Positions 8,701-14,081 of a stretch of 14,081 bases of DNA are shown here, in pieces (the first letter of the stretch is position 1; each line of letters begins with the position of its first letter). Both the position numbers and the translations under genes were made by a program. The stretch covers positions 1 to 14,081 of the forward strand of contig CALGAA010000263.1 in NCBI GenBank assembly GCA_937952445.1. The letters are read 5' to 3'. The stretch comes from an uncultured Bacteroidota bacterium (GTDB taxonomy: Bacteria; Bacteroidota; Bacteroidia; Chitinophagales; Saprospiraceae). The notes beneath the pieces were generated by a model. The model did no database searches. It was given only the letters and a program-made list of their open reading frames with translations, and was not told the DNA's origin.

Positions 8701-8774
8701 ATAAATACGACGAGCGTTACAGCAAAAACGACCCAGCCTGATGCATTTTTCAACAAATGGTACTGATTCTTCAT
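5727..8774 (-). CDS. DUF2723 / GT117 multi-spanning glycosyltransferase
   Basis: A 1015-residue integral membrane protein. About 11-12 hydrophobic segments lie between residues 12 and 640, followed by a soluble C-terminal part (about 640-1015) rich in Tyr, Asp and Asn. The N-terminal loop has the family hallmark WDVGEFI (35-41) and VHPPGAPL (50-57); the acidic residues Asp36 and Glu39 lie where C-fold glycosyltransferases of the PMT/OST kind keep catalytic acids. DUF2723 proteins are common in Bacteroidota, are placed in CAZy family GT117, and are thought to move a sugar from a polyprenyl-linked donor to exported proteins. That role is family inference, not proven here. It is the first gene of a two-gene operon with the M28 peptidase (3-nt gap) and is divergent from the small membrane-protein operon. 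The start ATG lies 24 nt after a TATTTTTG -7 box. Length is normal for the family. Confidence 0.9.
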   Translation of the reverse strand: MKNQYHLLKNASGWVVFAVTLVVFISTAERTGSLWDVGEFIAGAYKLQVVHPPGAPLFLLVGRIFSMFGDMFSSSPSAPAFAVNLLSGFSTSFAAMFAAWICIRLSRHAMVGREEETTIGQNIALAIGGLVAGFSGAFCTSVWFSAVEGEVYALSLFFTMLTLWATVKWYTLPESKTHDSWLLLAFYAIGLSIGVHLLSALVIPALALFYYFKKSEKPSVKGFLLATVLGMISLVIIQKGVIVGLPVIWSKFELLTVNSLGLPIHSGLIPLLLLLIAGFYFGLKYAWKNNRYVIERALLAMMLVIIGYSTIMVVVLRAGAEPPINMNDPDNVFALIPYINREQYGERPILKGPQFDKSPVDVSYTERYGRVGDRYEITNYKPKYVYRDQDEVLFPRMSSNQGKDQPRYRAHWMKRQSGSPTLGDNVNFFLQYQIGWMYGRYFMWNFVGQHNGSQGYVPWDWTSGHWVSGIPFVDKIVKMGFYDYTKDPDYIKADQSRNFYFYLPLIFGLIGFFWQYSRKRSDWWTMLAFFVITGIGIIVYSNQPPMEPRERDYVLVGSFVAFAIWMGMAVPALYERFSEKMKGLTPALLAGGLVLIAPILMAFNNYDDHNRRNLHSARDSAINFLESCEPNAILFTYGDNDTYPLWYAQEVEGIRTDVRVVNLSLIPVDWYINGLRRKKNDSPAIKLTFTKDQFRGSKRNNLPVREGSPMALKDIMEFAAADNPQPASGGRSFESFVPSNQFYIDVNTNDPAVQDMLLPADSGRVVSRMTGTIGSNSYLNKGELTVLDIIANNWTERPIYWSLTAPTDQLFGLQQYLRMEGLAQRLVPVQGQQMVNLEAVHHNMLNEFQWGGLDQYDQAVADGFRATVMAMRNMVSRACQEALTRMNNADNESEKERYQQIGIDILNKYFEVFPDFNFPYDQETLVFVQYYNLLGKPEMMEPLLDKLIDRFEEQMVFYRSISQSALNAGFGAQKEMWDSRIPGLANFVVQTGNPELVEKLHAKLGSFADLSQFNL

Positions 8775-8797
8775 GAAGTTTTAATTCGATTTCGACC

Positions 8798-8805
8798 CAA
8801 AAATA
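8798..8805 (-). promoter_or_regulatory. -7 promoter box for the GT117-M28 operon
   Basis: On the minus strand this reads TATTTTTG, an exact match to the Bacteroidota -7 consensus TAnnTTTG. It ends 23 bp before the GT117 start codon, giving a short 5' UTR. The -33 region, where TTG is expected, is poorly matched. Confidence 0.45.
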
Positions 8806-8902
8806 CTAAAATTGTGGGGTCGAGGTAACTTTTTATGACAGATCAATCGGGATCTGGTGACATATATCTAAACATTATCAGACGGATTTTATTGGATTGT
8901 CG

Positions 8903-8910
8903 TACATTTG
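8903..8910 (+). promoter_or_regulatory. -7 promoter box for the membrane protein-RluA-thiL operon
   Basis: TACATTTG matches TAnnTTTG exactly and lies 25 bp before the ATG of the 62-residue protein. Transcription would start near 8916. A clear -33 TTG at the right distance is not visible. It is divergent from the box at 8798-8805, about 100 bp away. Confidence 0.5.
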
Positions 8911-8935
8911 TGCAGAATGAAGTAGAATTTTGGCT

Positions 8936-9124
8936 ATGTTTCAGTGGTTATTAATTGGTTTTGTAATCTGGTATTTTTATCGGCAATACAAAAAAAGACA
9001 ATACAGAGAAATAGGAAGACGAAATACCTATCTTCGGAATGAACGGATGAGAAATGATTTCAATTCACCGAGATCCCAACCCGCCAACGAAGATGAGTAC
9101 ATCGACTATGAAGAAATCAAATAA
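8936..9124 (+). CDS. Small single-span membrane protein of unknown function
   Basis: 62 residues. Residues 1-15 (MFQWLLIGFVIWYFY) form one membrane segment, followed by a strongly basic stretch (YKKRQYREIGRR) and an acidic tail (DEYIDYEEIK). By the positive-inside rule the tail should be cytoplasmic. The ATG at 8936 is chosen over an in-frame TTG at 8930, because ATG is the normal start and the membrane segment begins right after it. The layout (short N-terminal span, basic linker, polar tail) recalls small DUF4834-like proteins of Bacteroidota, but that link is from memory and weak. The gene leads an operon and overlaps the following pseudouridine synthase gene, which argues that it is real. 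Confidence 0.7.
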   Translation: MFQWLLIGFVIWYFYRQYKKRQYREIGRRNTYLRNERMRNDFNSPRSQPANEDEYIDYEEIK

Positions 9125-9797
9125 TGGATTGACCCACCTGGAATTGCTGTACGCAGACGATTGGTGCATAGCCATACACAAGGAGCCGGGAATCCCCTGC
9201 CAGAGCAAATCCATCACATCGCCCCCGCCCCTGGATCACAACGTTGAAAAATATCTCAATGAGCCGGCCAGGCTTTGGACCCGGATTGACCAGCCGGTCA
9301 GTGGAATCGTGCTATTCTACCGGAGTCCGGATCAAAAGGCCAGTATGGCATCATCTATTTTGCACAAGACCTATTTTTCGATCGTGGAAGGCCATCCGGC
9401 GGAGGACCAGACCCTGGTATCCCGGCTGGTACGGGATGGTCGAAAAAGAAAATCCATTGTGGATCCACAGTTTGGGAAAAAGGCTGAGTTGGATTTTTCC
9501 ATTGTTCACCGGTTTGACCGATACACCCTACTACGTGTCACACCCAGGACGGGTCGGTTTCACCAAATCCGCCAACAATTGGCTCAGTCAGGCTTCCCTG
9601 TTAAAGGTGACGTGAAGTACGGAGCGCGACGGAAAAACCCCGATCGTTCGATCCATTTGCACGCCTTTCAATACACCGTACAACACGGGGATCAGCCCCC
9701 CGTTTCAATTTTTGACTATTCATTCCCGGACGACGTGTTGTGGAATTTAGCCCGGCCACACATCGCTTCCTCAACCCCATTTGCCACACTTACATAA
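9108..9797 (+). CDS. RluA-family pseudouridine synthase
   Basis: 229 residues from the chosen ATG. The enzyme converts specific uridines in rRNA or tRNA to pseudouridine. The catalytic aspartate is Asp61 in RIDQPVSGIVLF, the local form of the family's HRLDxxTSG motif; the usual His is Thr here, while the active Asp and SG are kept. Further hallmarks are HKTYFSIVEG and the C-terminal TGRFHQIRQQLAQSG followed by KGDVKYG. There is no N-terminal S4 domain, so it is a compact member; the RNA target cannot be told. The frame is open from an ATG at 9054, but that start would overlap the previous gene by 71 nt. 9108 gives a 17-nt overlap and begins just before the fold (LTHLELLYADD); 9093 is also possible. 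thiL follows after 18 nt. Confidence 0.88.
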   Translation: MKKSNNGLTHLELLYADDWCIAIHKEPGIPCQSKSITSPPPLDHNVEKYLNEPARLWTRIDQPVSGIVLFYRSPDQKASMASSILHKTYFSIVEGHPAEDQTLVSRLVRDGRKRKSIVDPQFGKKAELDFSIVHRFDRYTLLRVTPRTGRFHQIRQQLAQSGFPVKGDVKYGARRKNPDRSIHLHAFQYTVQHGDQPPVSIFDYSFPDDVLWNLARPHIASSTPFATLT

Positions 9798-9815
9798 TTA
9801 AAAACTGTAACCATC

Positions 9816-10874
9816 ATGGCCCAACCAAAACGCACAGACATTGAAAAACTCGGAGAATTTGGTCTTATCGATCACCTGACTCAAAATTTTGAGCCCCGCC
9901 AAAAGACCACGGTTTATGGAGTGGGAGATGACGCGGCAGTATTGAAAAATGACGAGGAAGTCACCGTAGTGACCACCGATATGTTGTTGGAAGGGATTCA
10001 TTTTGACATGATGTATCAGCCTTTAAAGCATTTGGGATACAAATCAGTGGCGGTCAACGTATCGGACTTGTACGCTATGAATGCCCGGCCGTGTCAGATT
10101 ACCGTATCGGTCGCTATTTCCAATCGATATAGCGTGGAAGCGATGGATGAGTTGTACAAAGGCATTCGTGCGGCCTGCGATTATTACGAGGTGGATTTGG
10201 TCGGTGGGGATACGACTACCTCCCTCAGTGGATTGGTCATCAGTGTAACCGCCATAGGACAGGCAACCCTCGATCAAATTGTGTACCGAAACGGAGCACG
10301 TCCCGGGGATTTATTGGTCACCACAGGCGATCTCGGTGGGGCATACATCGGCCTTCAACTTTTGGAAAGGGAAAAATCGATATTTCTGGAAAACCCGGAA
10401 ATACAGCCCGATCTGGAAAACCAGGCCTATTTGGTCGGCAGAATTCTCAAACCCGAGGCCAGGAAAGACATTTACGAACAGATGAAGAAATTGAATCTTA
10501 AGCCGACTTCCATGATCGACATCAGCGATGGCCTCGCGTCTGAGTTATTTCATCTGTGCGACCGATCCGGAGTCCACGGCTTTATAGAGGAAGACAAAAT
10601 ACCCATTGCCACTGAAACCAGGGAAATGTCGTTTAAATTTAACATAGACCCGACGACCGCAGCTCTCAACGGTGGAGAAGATTACGAACTGTTGTTTACC
10701 ATTGATCCGGGAGATCGGGCAATCGTCAATCAAATGCCCGATGCCACGATCATTGGTCAAATTACCGAACCGGGCTCCGGCGTGGTACTCCACAGCAAGG
10801 CCGGGCTGATTCATCCACTTAAAGCACAGGGATGGCAGCATTTTTCATCACGGGAAAACAATGATGAATCCTGA
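9816..10874 (+). CDS. thiL: Thiamine-phosphate kinase ThiL
   Basis: 352 residues, cytoplasmic. It phosphorylates thiamine monophosphate with ATP to thiamine diphosphate, the last step of cofactor synthesis. The PurM/AIR-synthase-like fold is marked by GVGDDAAV (35-42), TTDMLLEGIHF (53-63), NVSDLYAMNARP (81-92), VGGDTT (129-134), DISDGLASEL (235-244) and GGEDYELLFT (286-295). The aspartates in these motifs bind Mg-ATP and substrate. Length is near the family norm, with a short polar tail. It is the third gene of an operon, 18 nt after the pseudouridine synthase. No other thiamine gene is in the window and no TPP riboswitch was seen upstream, so it appears to be expressed with housekeeping genes. 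Confidence 0.96.
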   Translation: MAQPKRTDIEKLGEFGLIDHLTQNFEPRQKTTVYGVGDDAAVLKNDEEVTVVTTDMLLEGIHFDMMYQPLKHLGYKSVAVNVSDLYAMNARPCQITVSVAISNRYSVEAMDELYKGIRAACDYYEVDLVGGDTTTSLSGLVISVTAIGQATLDQIVYRNGARPGDLLVTTGDLGGAYIGLQLLEREKSIFLENPEIQPDLENQAYLVGRILKPEARKDIYEQMKKLNLKPTSMIDISDGLASELFHLCDRSGVHGFIEEDKIPIATETREMSFKFNIDPTTAALNGGEDYELLFTIDPGDRAIVNQMPDATIIGQITEPGSGVVLHSKAGLIHPLKAQGWQHFSSRENNDES

Positions 10875-11255
10875 GCATTCGAATCTTTCATTTTTTCTGA
10901 ATTCAATAGACTAAAACCCCACGCTGCCCGCTGTGAGTTCATCTCACAACCAAATAATATATTATATATATACCATAGATTGCACCAGTTTACAACTCAT
11001 CGATAGTACTCGTATATACTATACAAAAAATTTTTTACTCTTATTGCAGAATAATACATCGGGAAAGCGAAAAATTATTTATATTGCACACACCATGAAG
11101 TTAATGGCTAAACCTTACGAAGTTTAATTTTATAATAAAAGAGAATTTTTGGCGACGCCCCTATCTATCCGGAAGTTCTCCAACTGTTTTTAATTACCCA
11201 AAATATTACAAATAGATAATTTTTACTTTCTAACACCGATCAAACAAAAAGCCAA
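10875..11255. other. AT-rich leader upstream of the helix-turn-helix gene
   Basis: This 381-bp gap is about 31% G+C over 10981-11160 by hand count. It holds several symmetric motifs: TGTGAG/CTCACA at 10932-10948, ATAGTA/TACTAT at 11003-11022, A6T6 at 11025-11036 and the odd-centred GGCGaCGCC at 11151-11159. No exact TAnnTTTG box was found; TAATTTTT at 11217-11224 is one mismatch away. A GTG-started ORF (10933-11127) is judged to be chance in AT-rich DNA. No tRNA or known riboswitch was recognised. Confidence 0.55.
10932..10948. promoter_or_regulatory. Palindrome TGTGAG-N5-CTCACA, candidate operator
   Basis: A perfect 6-bp inverted repeat with a 5-nt centre lies 58 bp after the thiL stop. It resembles a CRP/FNR-type half-site pair (TGTGA...TCACA), but the spacing is 7 rather than 6 bases. 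As a hairpin it is not followed by a T run, so it is a poor terminator for thiL. The binding protein is unknown. Confidence 0.35.
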
Positions 11256-12209
11256 ATGGAACTACAACAAAAGCTCATTGAGCAATTACATACCAAGTTC
11301 ACCAGAGCCCAACTGGTCAAAGAATTTGTCAACTTACTGGGAATTTCTCAAAGTGCAGCTTATAACAAGGTCAATTGCACGAGTGAACTAACGCTGAGTG
11401 AATACGGAAAAATTTCGACCGAATACCGGATGCATACCTTTGAAATGGGGAGCATCATTACGGTTGATTTCCCATTTATCGTACCGGACAATCACGATTT
11501 CAAATCCCTGACCCAAATCATGATCGAGGAGTTCCGGATTTTCATCAACGACTACAACAAACCCTCAGTTCGGTATTGCACCAACATTATACCCATGCAA
11601 TTGCTCACTGACTACCCCAAGTTGTTCCAGTTCACCGTATTTGTATGGATGGAAAACATCAACGCCCTGCAGGACCTCAATCACTACAAGTATGACAAGA
11701 TCAGTTTTGACAAAACCTACGAAGAAGAATACGAAATATCCAAAAAACTGACCAAACTATATCGCTATTGTGATTTCCATACGTATCTGTCCCCCAATAT
11801 ATTTGAAACGTACTTCCGGCTGATCGAATACCACCTGGAACTGGACACCATCAGCCTTGAACAGGTTATGGAGCTCAAGGACGAGATGATGGTTTTTCTG
11901 GAAGAATTTGAACATTTATGTCAAAATAAAGAAACGCCCAACAATTTTTATATTCACGAATTAACGATCAATTCCGTCCTTTTTCAGGTTTCAGGCAAGC
12001 ACACCTACCTCTTTCAAAATTCGCCGATCTATTTCCGGATCGACAACAAGACGTACAACGAATACACCGAAACCTGGCTCGACCAAATTGAAAGTCGTTC
12101 CATTCCCATTTCCAACATCAATGAAAAGGTCAGAAGAGGCTTGTTTAAAAACATGAAGAATTCTTCGGAAAAATTCTTCAAAAAAATGGAGCTGCTTCAC
12201 GAAATCTGA
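11256..12209 (+). CDS. Helix-turn-helix protein of a Bacteroidota family, unknown function
   Basis: 317 residues, no signal peptide or membrane span. Residues about 15-60 look like a DNA-binding helix-turn-helix: LVKEFVNLLGISQSAAYNK is a helix pair with the turn at GIS, then a polar segment and TLSEYGKISTEY. The remaining 250 residues are rich in aromatic and acidic residues and would fold as a mixed helical/strand domain; a segment at about 270-300 (TYNEYTETWLDQIESRS, then NEKVRRGLF) recalls uncharacterised Bacteroidota proteins that pair a similar N-terminal helix-turn-helix with a large C-terminal sensor-like region. That resemblance is from memory. A transcription-regulator role is inferred, with no known ligand or target. 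It follows a long AT-rich leader with palindromes, possible autoregulatory sites, and converges with trmB, the two stop codons being 18 bp apart. The gene looks more A+T rich than thiL. Confidence 0.75.
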   Translation: MELQQKLIEQLHTKFTRAQLVKEFVNLLGISQSAAYNKVNCTSELTLSEYGKISTEYRMHTFEMGSIITVDFPFIVPDNHDFKSLTQIMIEEFRIFINDYNKPSVRYCTNIIPMQLLTDYPKLFQFTVFVWMENINALQDLNHYKYDKISFDKTYEEEYEISKKLTKLYRYCDFHTYLSPNIFETYFRLIEYHLELDTISLEQVMELKDEMMVFLEEFEHLCQNKETPNNFYIHELTINSVLFQVSGKHTYLFQNSPIYFRIDNKTYNEYTETWLDQIESRSIPISNINEKVRRGLFKNMKNSSEKFFKKMELLHEI

Positions 12210-12227
12210 TGAAATGCAAGGGGCTGC

Positions 12228-12920
12228 TTATTTCTCAAAATGGGCGCGGATGTATTTGATGCTTTTGCCATCCCTGAGGTGCTTCCGTTCGTAAAATGTC
12301 TGGATGGACAACTCGGGGCTTCGTTCGGAGAGATCCACATCCGGAATGACACTTTCCAACCTAAATTGGGGATGTTCTTGTATCGTTTCAACGGTGAAAT
12401 CAAAAAGCTCCTGGCTGTCGGTTTTAAGGTGCAACTTTGCTCCGTTTTTTAGCAGATCGCTATATCGATCCAAAAAAGGAATGGAAGTCAGTCGGCGGTT
12501 TTCATCTCTTGCCCGAAGAAAGGGATCCGGAAATACGATCCAAATTTCAGCGATTTCGTCCTCTGCAAAATAATGATTGATAAATTCGATCCGGCTGCGC
12601 AGAAAGCCGACATTGGACAATTCATTTTCGAGAGCATGACGAGCACCCCGCCAAATCCGGTTGCCCTTGATGTCCATTCCAATGTAATTGCGATCAGGAT
12701 GAAGCTTTGCTAAACCTATTGAATACTCGCCTTTACCACACGCCAGTTCCAGACAAATGGGCCCACTGTTTCCGAAAAAATCAGCCCCCCACTGACCTTT
12801 CATCCGAACCATTTCCCGGTCGTTGATATGCAACAACCCATCTTCAAATGTGAATGCTTCAAGAACATTGGGAAAAGAGGTGATTTCCGCAAATTTCTTA
12901 AGCTTATTCTTTCCAGCCAT
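12228..12920 (-). CDS. trmB: tRNA (guanine-N7-)-methyltransferase TrmB
   Basis: 230 residues, cytoplasmic. It uses S-adenosylmethionine to form N7-methylguanosine at position 46 in the tRNA variable loop. A Rossmann-type methyltransferase fold is shown by LELACGKGEYSIGLA (57-71, SAM-binding glycine loop), GMDIKGNRIW (81-90, with the acidic residue at the end of strand 2), IWIVFPDPF (126-134, family signature), RRLTS (142-146) and QTFYERKHLRDGKSIKYI near the end. In many TrmB proteins the signature continues with a KKRH-like stretch; here it is LRARDENRRL, a normal Bacteroidota-type variation. It is convergent with the helix-turn-helix gene and divergent from the outer-membrane barrel gene. 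The start ATG is chosen because the common basic N-terminus (KNKLKKFAE) follows it. Confidence 0.95.
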   Translation of the reverse strand: MAGKNKLKKFAEITSFPNVLEAFTFEDGLLHINDREMVRMKGQWGADFFGNSGPICLELACGKGEYSIGLAKLHPDRNYIGMDIKGNRIWRGARHALENELSNVGFLRSRIEFINHYFAEDEIAEIWIVFPDPFLRARDENRRLTSIPFLDRYSDLLKNGAKLHLKTDSQELFDFTVETIQEHPQFRLESVIPDVDLSERSPELSIQTFYERKHLRDGKSIKYIRAHFEK

Positions 12921-12992
12921 TGTAGCCTAAACAATTCAATGCACACAAAAATTTCCCCTTTACTTAACCGGGTTTTACCAGCCATGGGCCCG

Positions 12993-13000
12993 CAAAGATA
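12993..13000 (-). promoter_or_regulatory. -7 promoter box for trmB
   Basis: On the minus strand this reads TATCTTTG, an exact TAnnTTTG match, 72 bp before the trmB ATG. A GTTC about 20 bp further upstream is a poor -33 TTG. It would give a 5' UTR of roughly 65 nt. Confidence 0.45.
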
Positions 13001-13157
13001 CGATTCACAATGATATTTGGGAACCGAAGATCGCCAAGCCAGATATTCCATTGCATTGAAGATCCGTATCATAGGATGAATTTAACGACCGGACCACGCC
13101 CCATTGGTTGATAGTTCTTATATTTACACCAGATTTTGAAACCTTAAACACATCCGT

Positions 13158-14027
13158 ATGTACAGGGTACAATGGCTTTTCCTGATCTGTTCTTTTTGCT
13201 TCACCGGCCTTCAACACACTCATTCTCAAGACCTTTCCTTTGGATTCAAAGCAGGACTTTCAAATGTTTCAGTGGACGGGCCAATCGAATCCTTATCGAA
13301 CGGGATGCAACTGGAAAACGTGAAATCAAATCGTGCGTTTATCCTCAGTTTGTTGCTGAACGTCAAATTTACCGACGAATTTTTGCTTCAAACCGAGTTT
13401 ATGTACAACCAAAAAGGATACAATTATAATTACAAAGGGCCATCCTATGCGATATTGCGAACCGAAGATCAGTCGTACACCCTCTCCGCAAACCGAGACA
13501 TGTCCCTCAACGTAAGCAATACCTATTTCCAGATACCAGTCTCCCTATCCTACAAATTATTCAACCGATTTCAGTTACAGGGTGGAGTCTACGGAAGCCT
13601 TCTCGTCTCCTCCACGGGGGCCGGAAATATCTTGTATACCGATATCGCGGAAGTTCCCGGTGCAGTAGAACTGGCGCTCAATTACAATTACCGGTCCAAC
13701 AAAGCGATGGGAGCCTCACCTGGAAGCCAGGAAATCCGAATCAACAACGAACCGGTCCTGATCGCCAACCAGGTTGGCGCATATTATGATTATCCGGAAA
13801 AAAACAAGGCGCTTTTTAAGACCTTAGATGCGGGTGTCCACGCAGGGGTCAATTTATTTATCAACCAAAGCCTGTTTGTCGGTGCACGGTACAGCCGTGG
13901 ATTAATCGACATTACACGAAATGCGGTCGACCGTTCCTATCAGGACCTCAACCAGGGAGATCTGAGGTTTACAGACGATGAGGATTATTATTCAGCCTGG
14001 GAATTCACTATCGGATTCTCATTTTAA
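13158..14027 (+). CDS. Outer-membrane beta-barrel protein (PorT-like/OMP_b-brl family)
   Basis: 289 residues. A signal peptide (1-24, MYRVQWLFLICSFCF then HTHSQ) is followed by a mature chain starting DLSFGFKAGLSNVSV, the usual first strand of Bacteroidota PorT-like barrels. Alternating hydrophobic and polar residues mark the strands, including FILSLLLNVKF, EFLLQTEFMYNQKGY, YFQIPVSLSYKLF, FQLQGGVYGSLLV, AGVHAGVNLFI and LFVGARYSRGLIDI. The chain ends in EFTIGFSF, with a terminal Phe typical for outer-membrane barrel insertion. An 8-10 strand barrel would fit the length. The ligand or role is unknown; membership in the broad PorT-like family does not by itself mean a type IX secretion part. It is divergent from trmB across 237 bp. 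No exact -7 box was found; TATATTTA at 13119-13126 is one base off. Confidence 0.85.
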   Translation: MYRVQWLFLICSFCFTGLQHTHSQDLSFGFKAGLSNVSVDGPIESLSNGMQLENVKSNRAFILSLLLNVKFTDEFLLQTEFMYNQKGYNYNYKGPSYAILRTEDQSYTLSANRDMSLNVSNTYFQIPVSLSYKLFNRFQLQGGVYGSLLVSSTGAGNILYTDIAEVPGAVELALNYNYRSNKAMGASPGSQEIRINNEPVLIANQVGAYYDYPEKNKALFKTLDAGVHAGVNLFINQSLFVGARYSRGLIDITRNAVDRSYQDLNQGDLRFTDDEDYYSAWEFTIGFSF

Positions 14028-14081
14028 ATCTATTTCAAGGGAATCCCAACGAAACAGATGCTTGAAACACATGTCAAACAT

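Noticed and set aside
10932..10948. The TGTGAG/CTCACA palindrome as the terminator of thiL
   Set aside because: The sequence after the stem is ACCAAATAATA, not a U-tract; an operator-type reading fits better.
10933..11127. 64-codon GTG-started frame in the leader of the helix-turn-helix gene
   Set aside because: Its translation is dominated by Ile, Tyr, Thr and Lys as expected from AT-rich DNA, the start is a GTG inside a palindrome, and no domain is visible.
1..14081. CRISPR array, restriction, toxin-antitoxin or phage-defence genes
   Set aside because: There is no regularly spaced repeat series, and none of the translated genes carries nuclease, methylase-specificity or toxin motifs; the one methyltransferase is TrmB.

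Overview
The window looks like chromosomal DNA of a marine or environmental Bacteroidota, most likely near the Saprospiria/Cytophagia. This rests on five things: a giant repeat protein ending in a gliding-motility-type (CHU_C, type IX secretion type B) sorting domain; a DUF2723/GT117 membrane glycosyltransferase; a PorT-like outer-membrane barrel; starts without Shine-Dalgarno motifs; and several exact TAnnTTTG -7 boxes, the Bacteroidota sigma-factor signature. No tRNA, rRNA, insertion sequence, CRISPR array or phage gene was seen.

Layout. Positions 1-2921 (+) hold the 3' part of a secreted SprB-repeat adhesin whose reading frame is open at the left edge. A NlpC/P60 lipoprotein (3079-3618, +) follows. 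After a gene-poor stretch (3619-4142) comes a tightly spaced minus-strand pair, transcribed from 8774 down to 4143: a 1015-residue DUF2723 glycosyltransferase and a secreted M28 zinc peptidase, 3 nt apart. A stem-loop with a T-tract at 3838-3886 could end this operon. Back to back with it, a plus-strand operon starts near 8903: a 62-residue membrane protein, an RluA-type pseudouridine synthase and thiL. An AT-rich leader of about 380 bp precedes a 317-residue helix-turn-helix protein (11256-12209, +), which converges with trmB (12228-12920, -). Divergent from trmB, an outer-membrane beta-barrel gene (13158-14027, +) ends the window.

How it fits together. Adhesin, lipoprotein hydrolase, O-glycosyltransferase, exported peptidase and barrel all act at or beyond the inner membrane, so much of the window serves the cell envelope. 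RluA-type synthase, thiL and trmB are housekeeping genes for RNA modification and thiamine diphosphate synthesis.

No clear new multi-gene system is visible. The oddest signals are an abruptly AT-rich cassette of about 480 bp inside the adhesin gene (a likely module exchange), the palindrome-rich leader before the helix-turn-helix gene, and a protein-like but start-less stretch downstream of the M28 gene.
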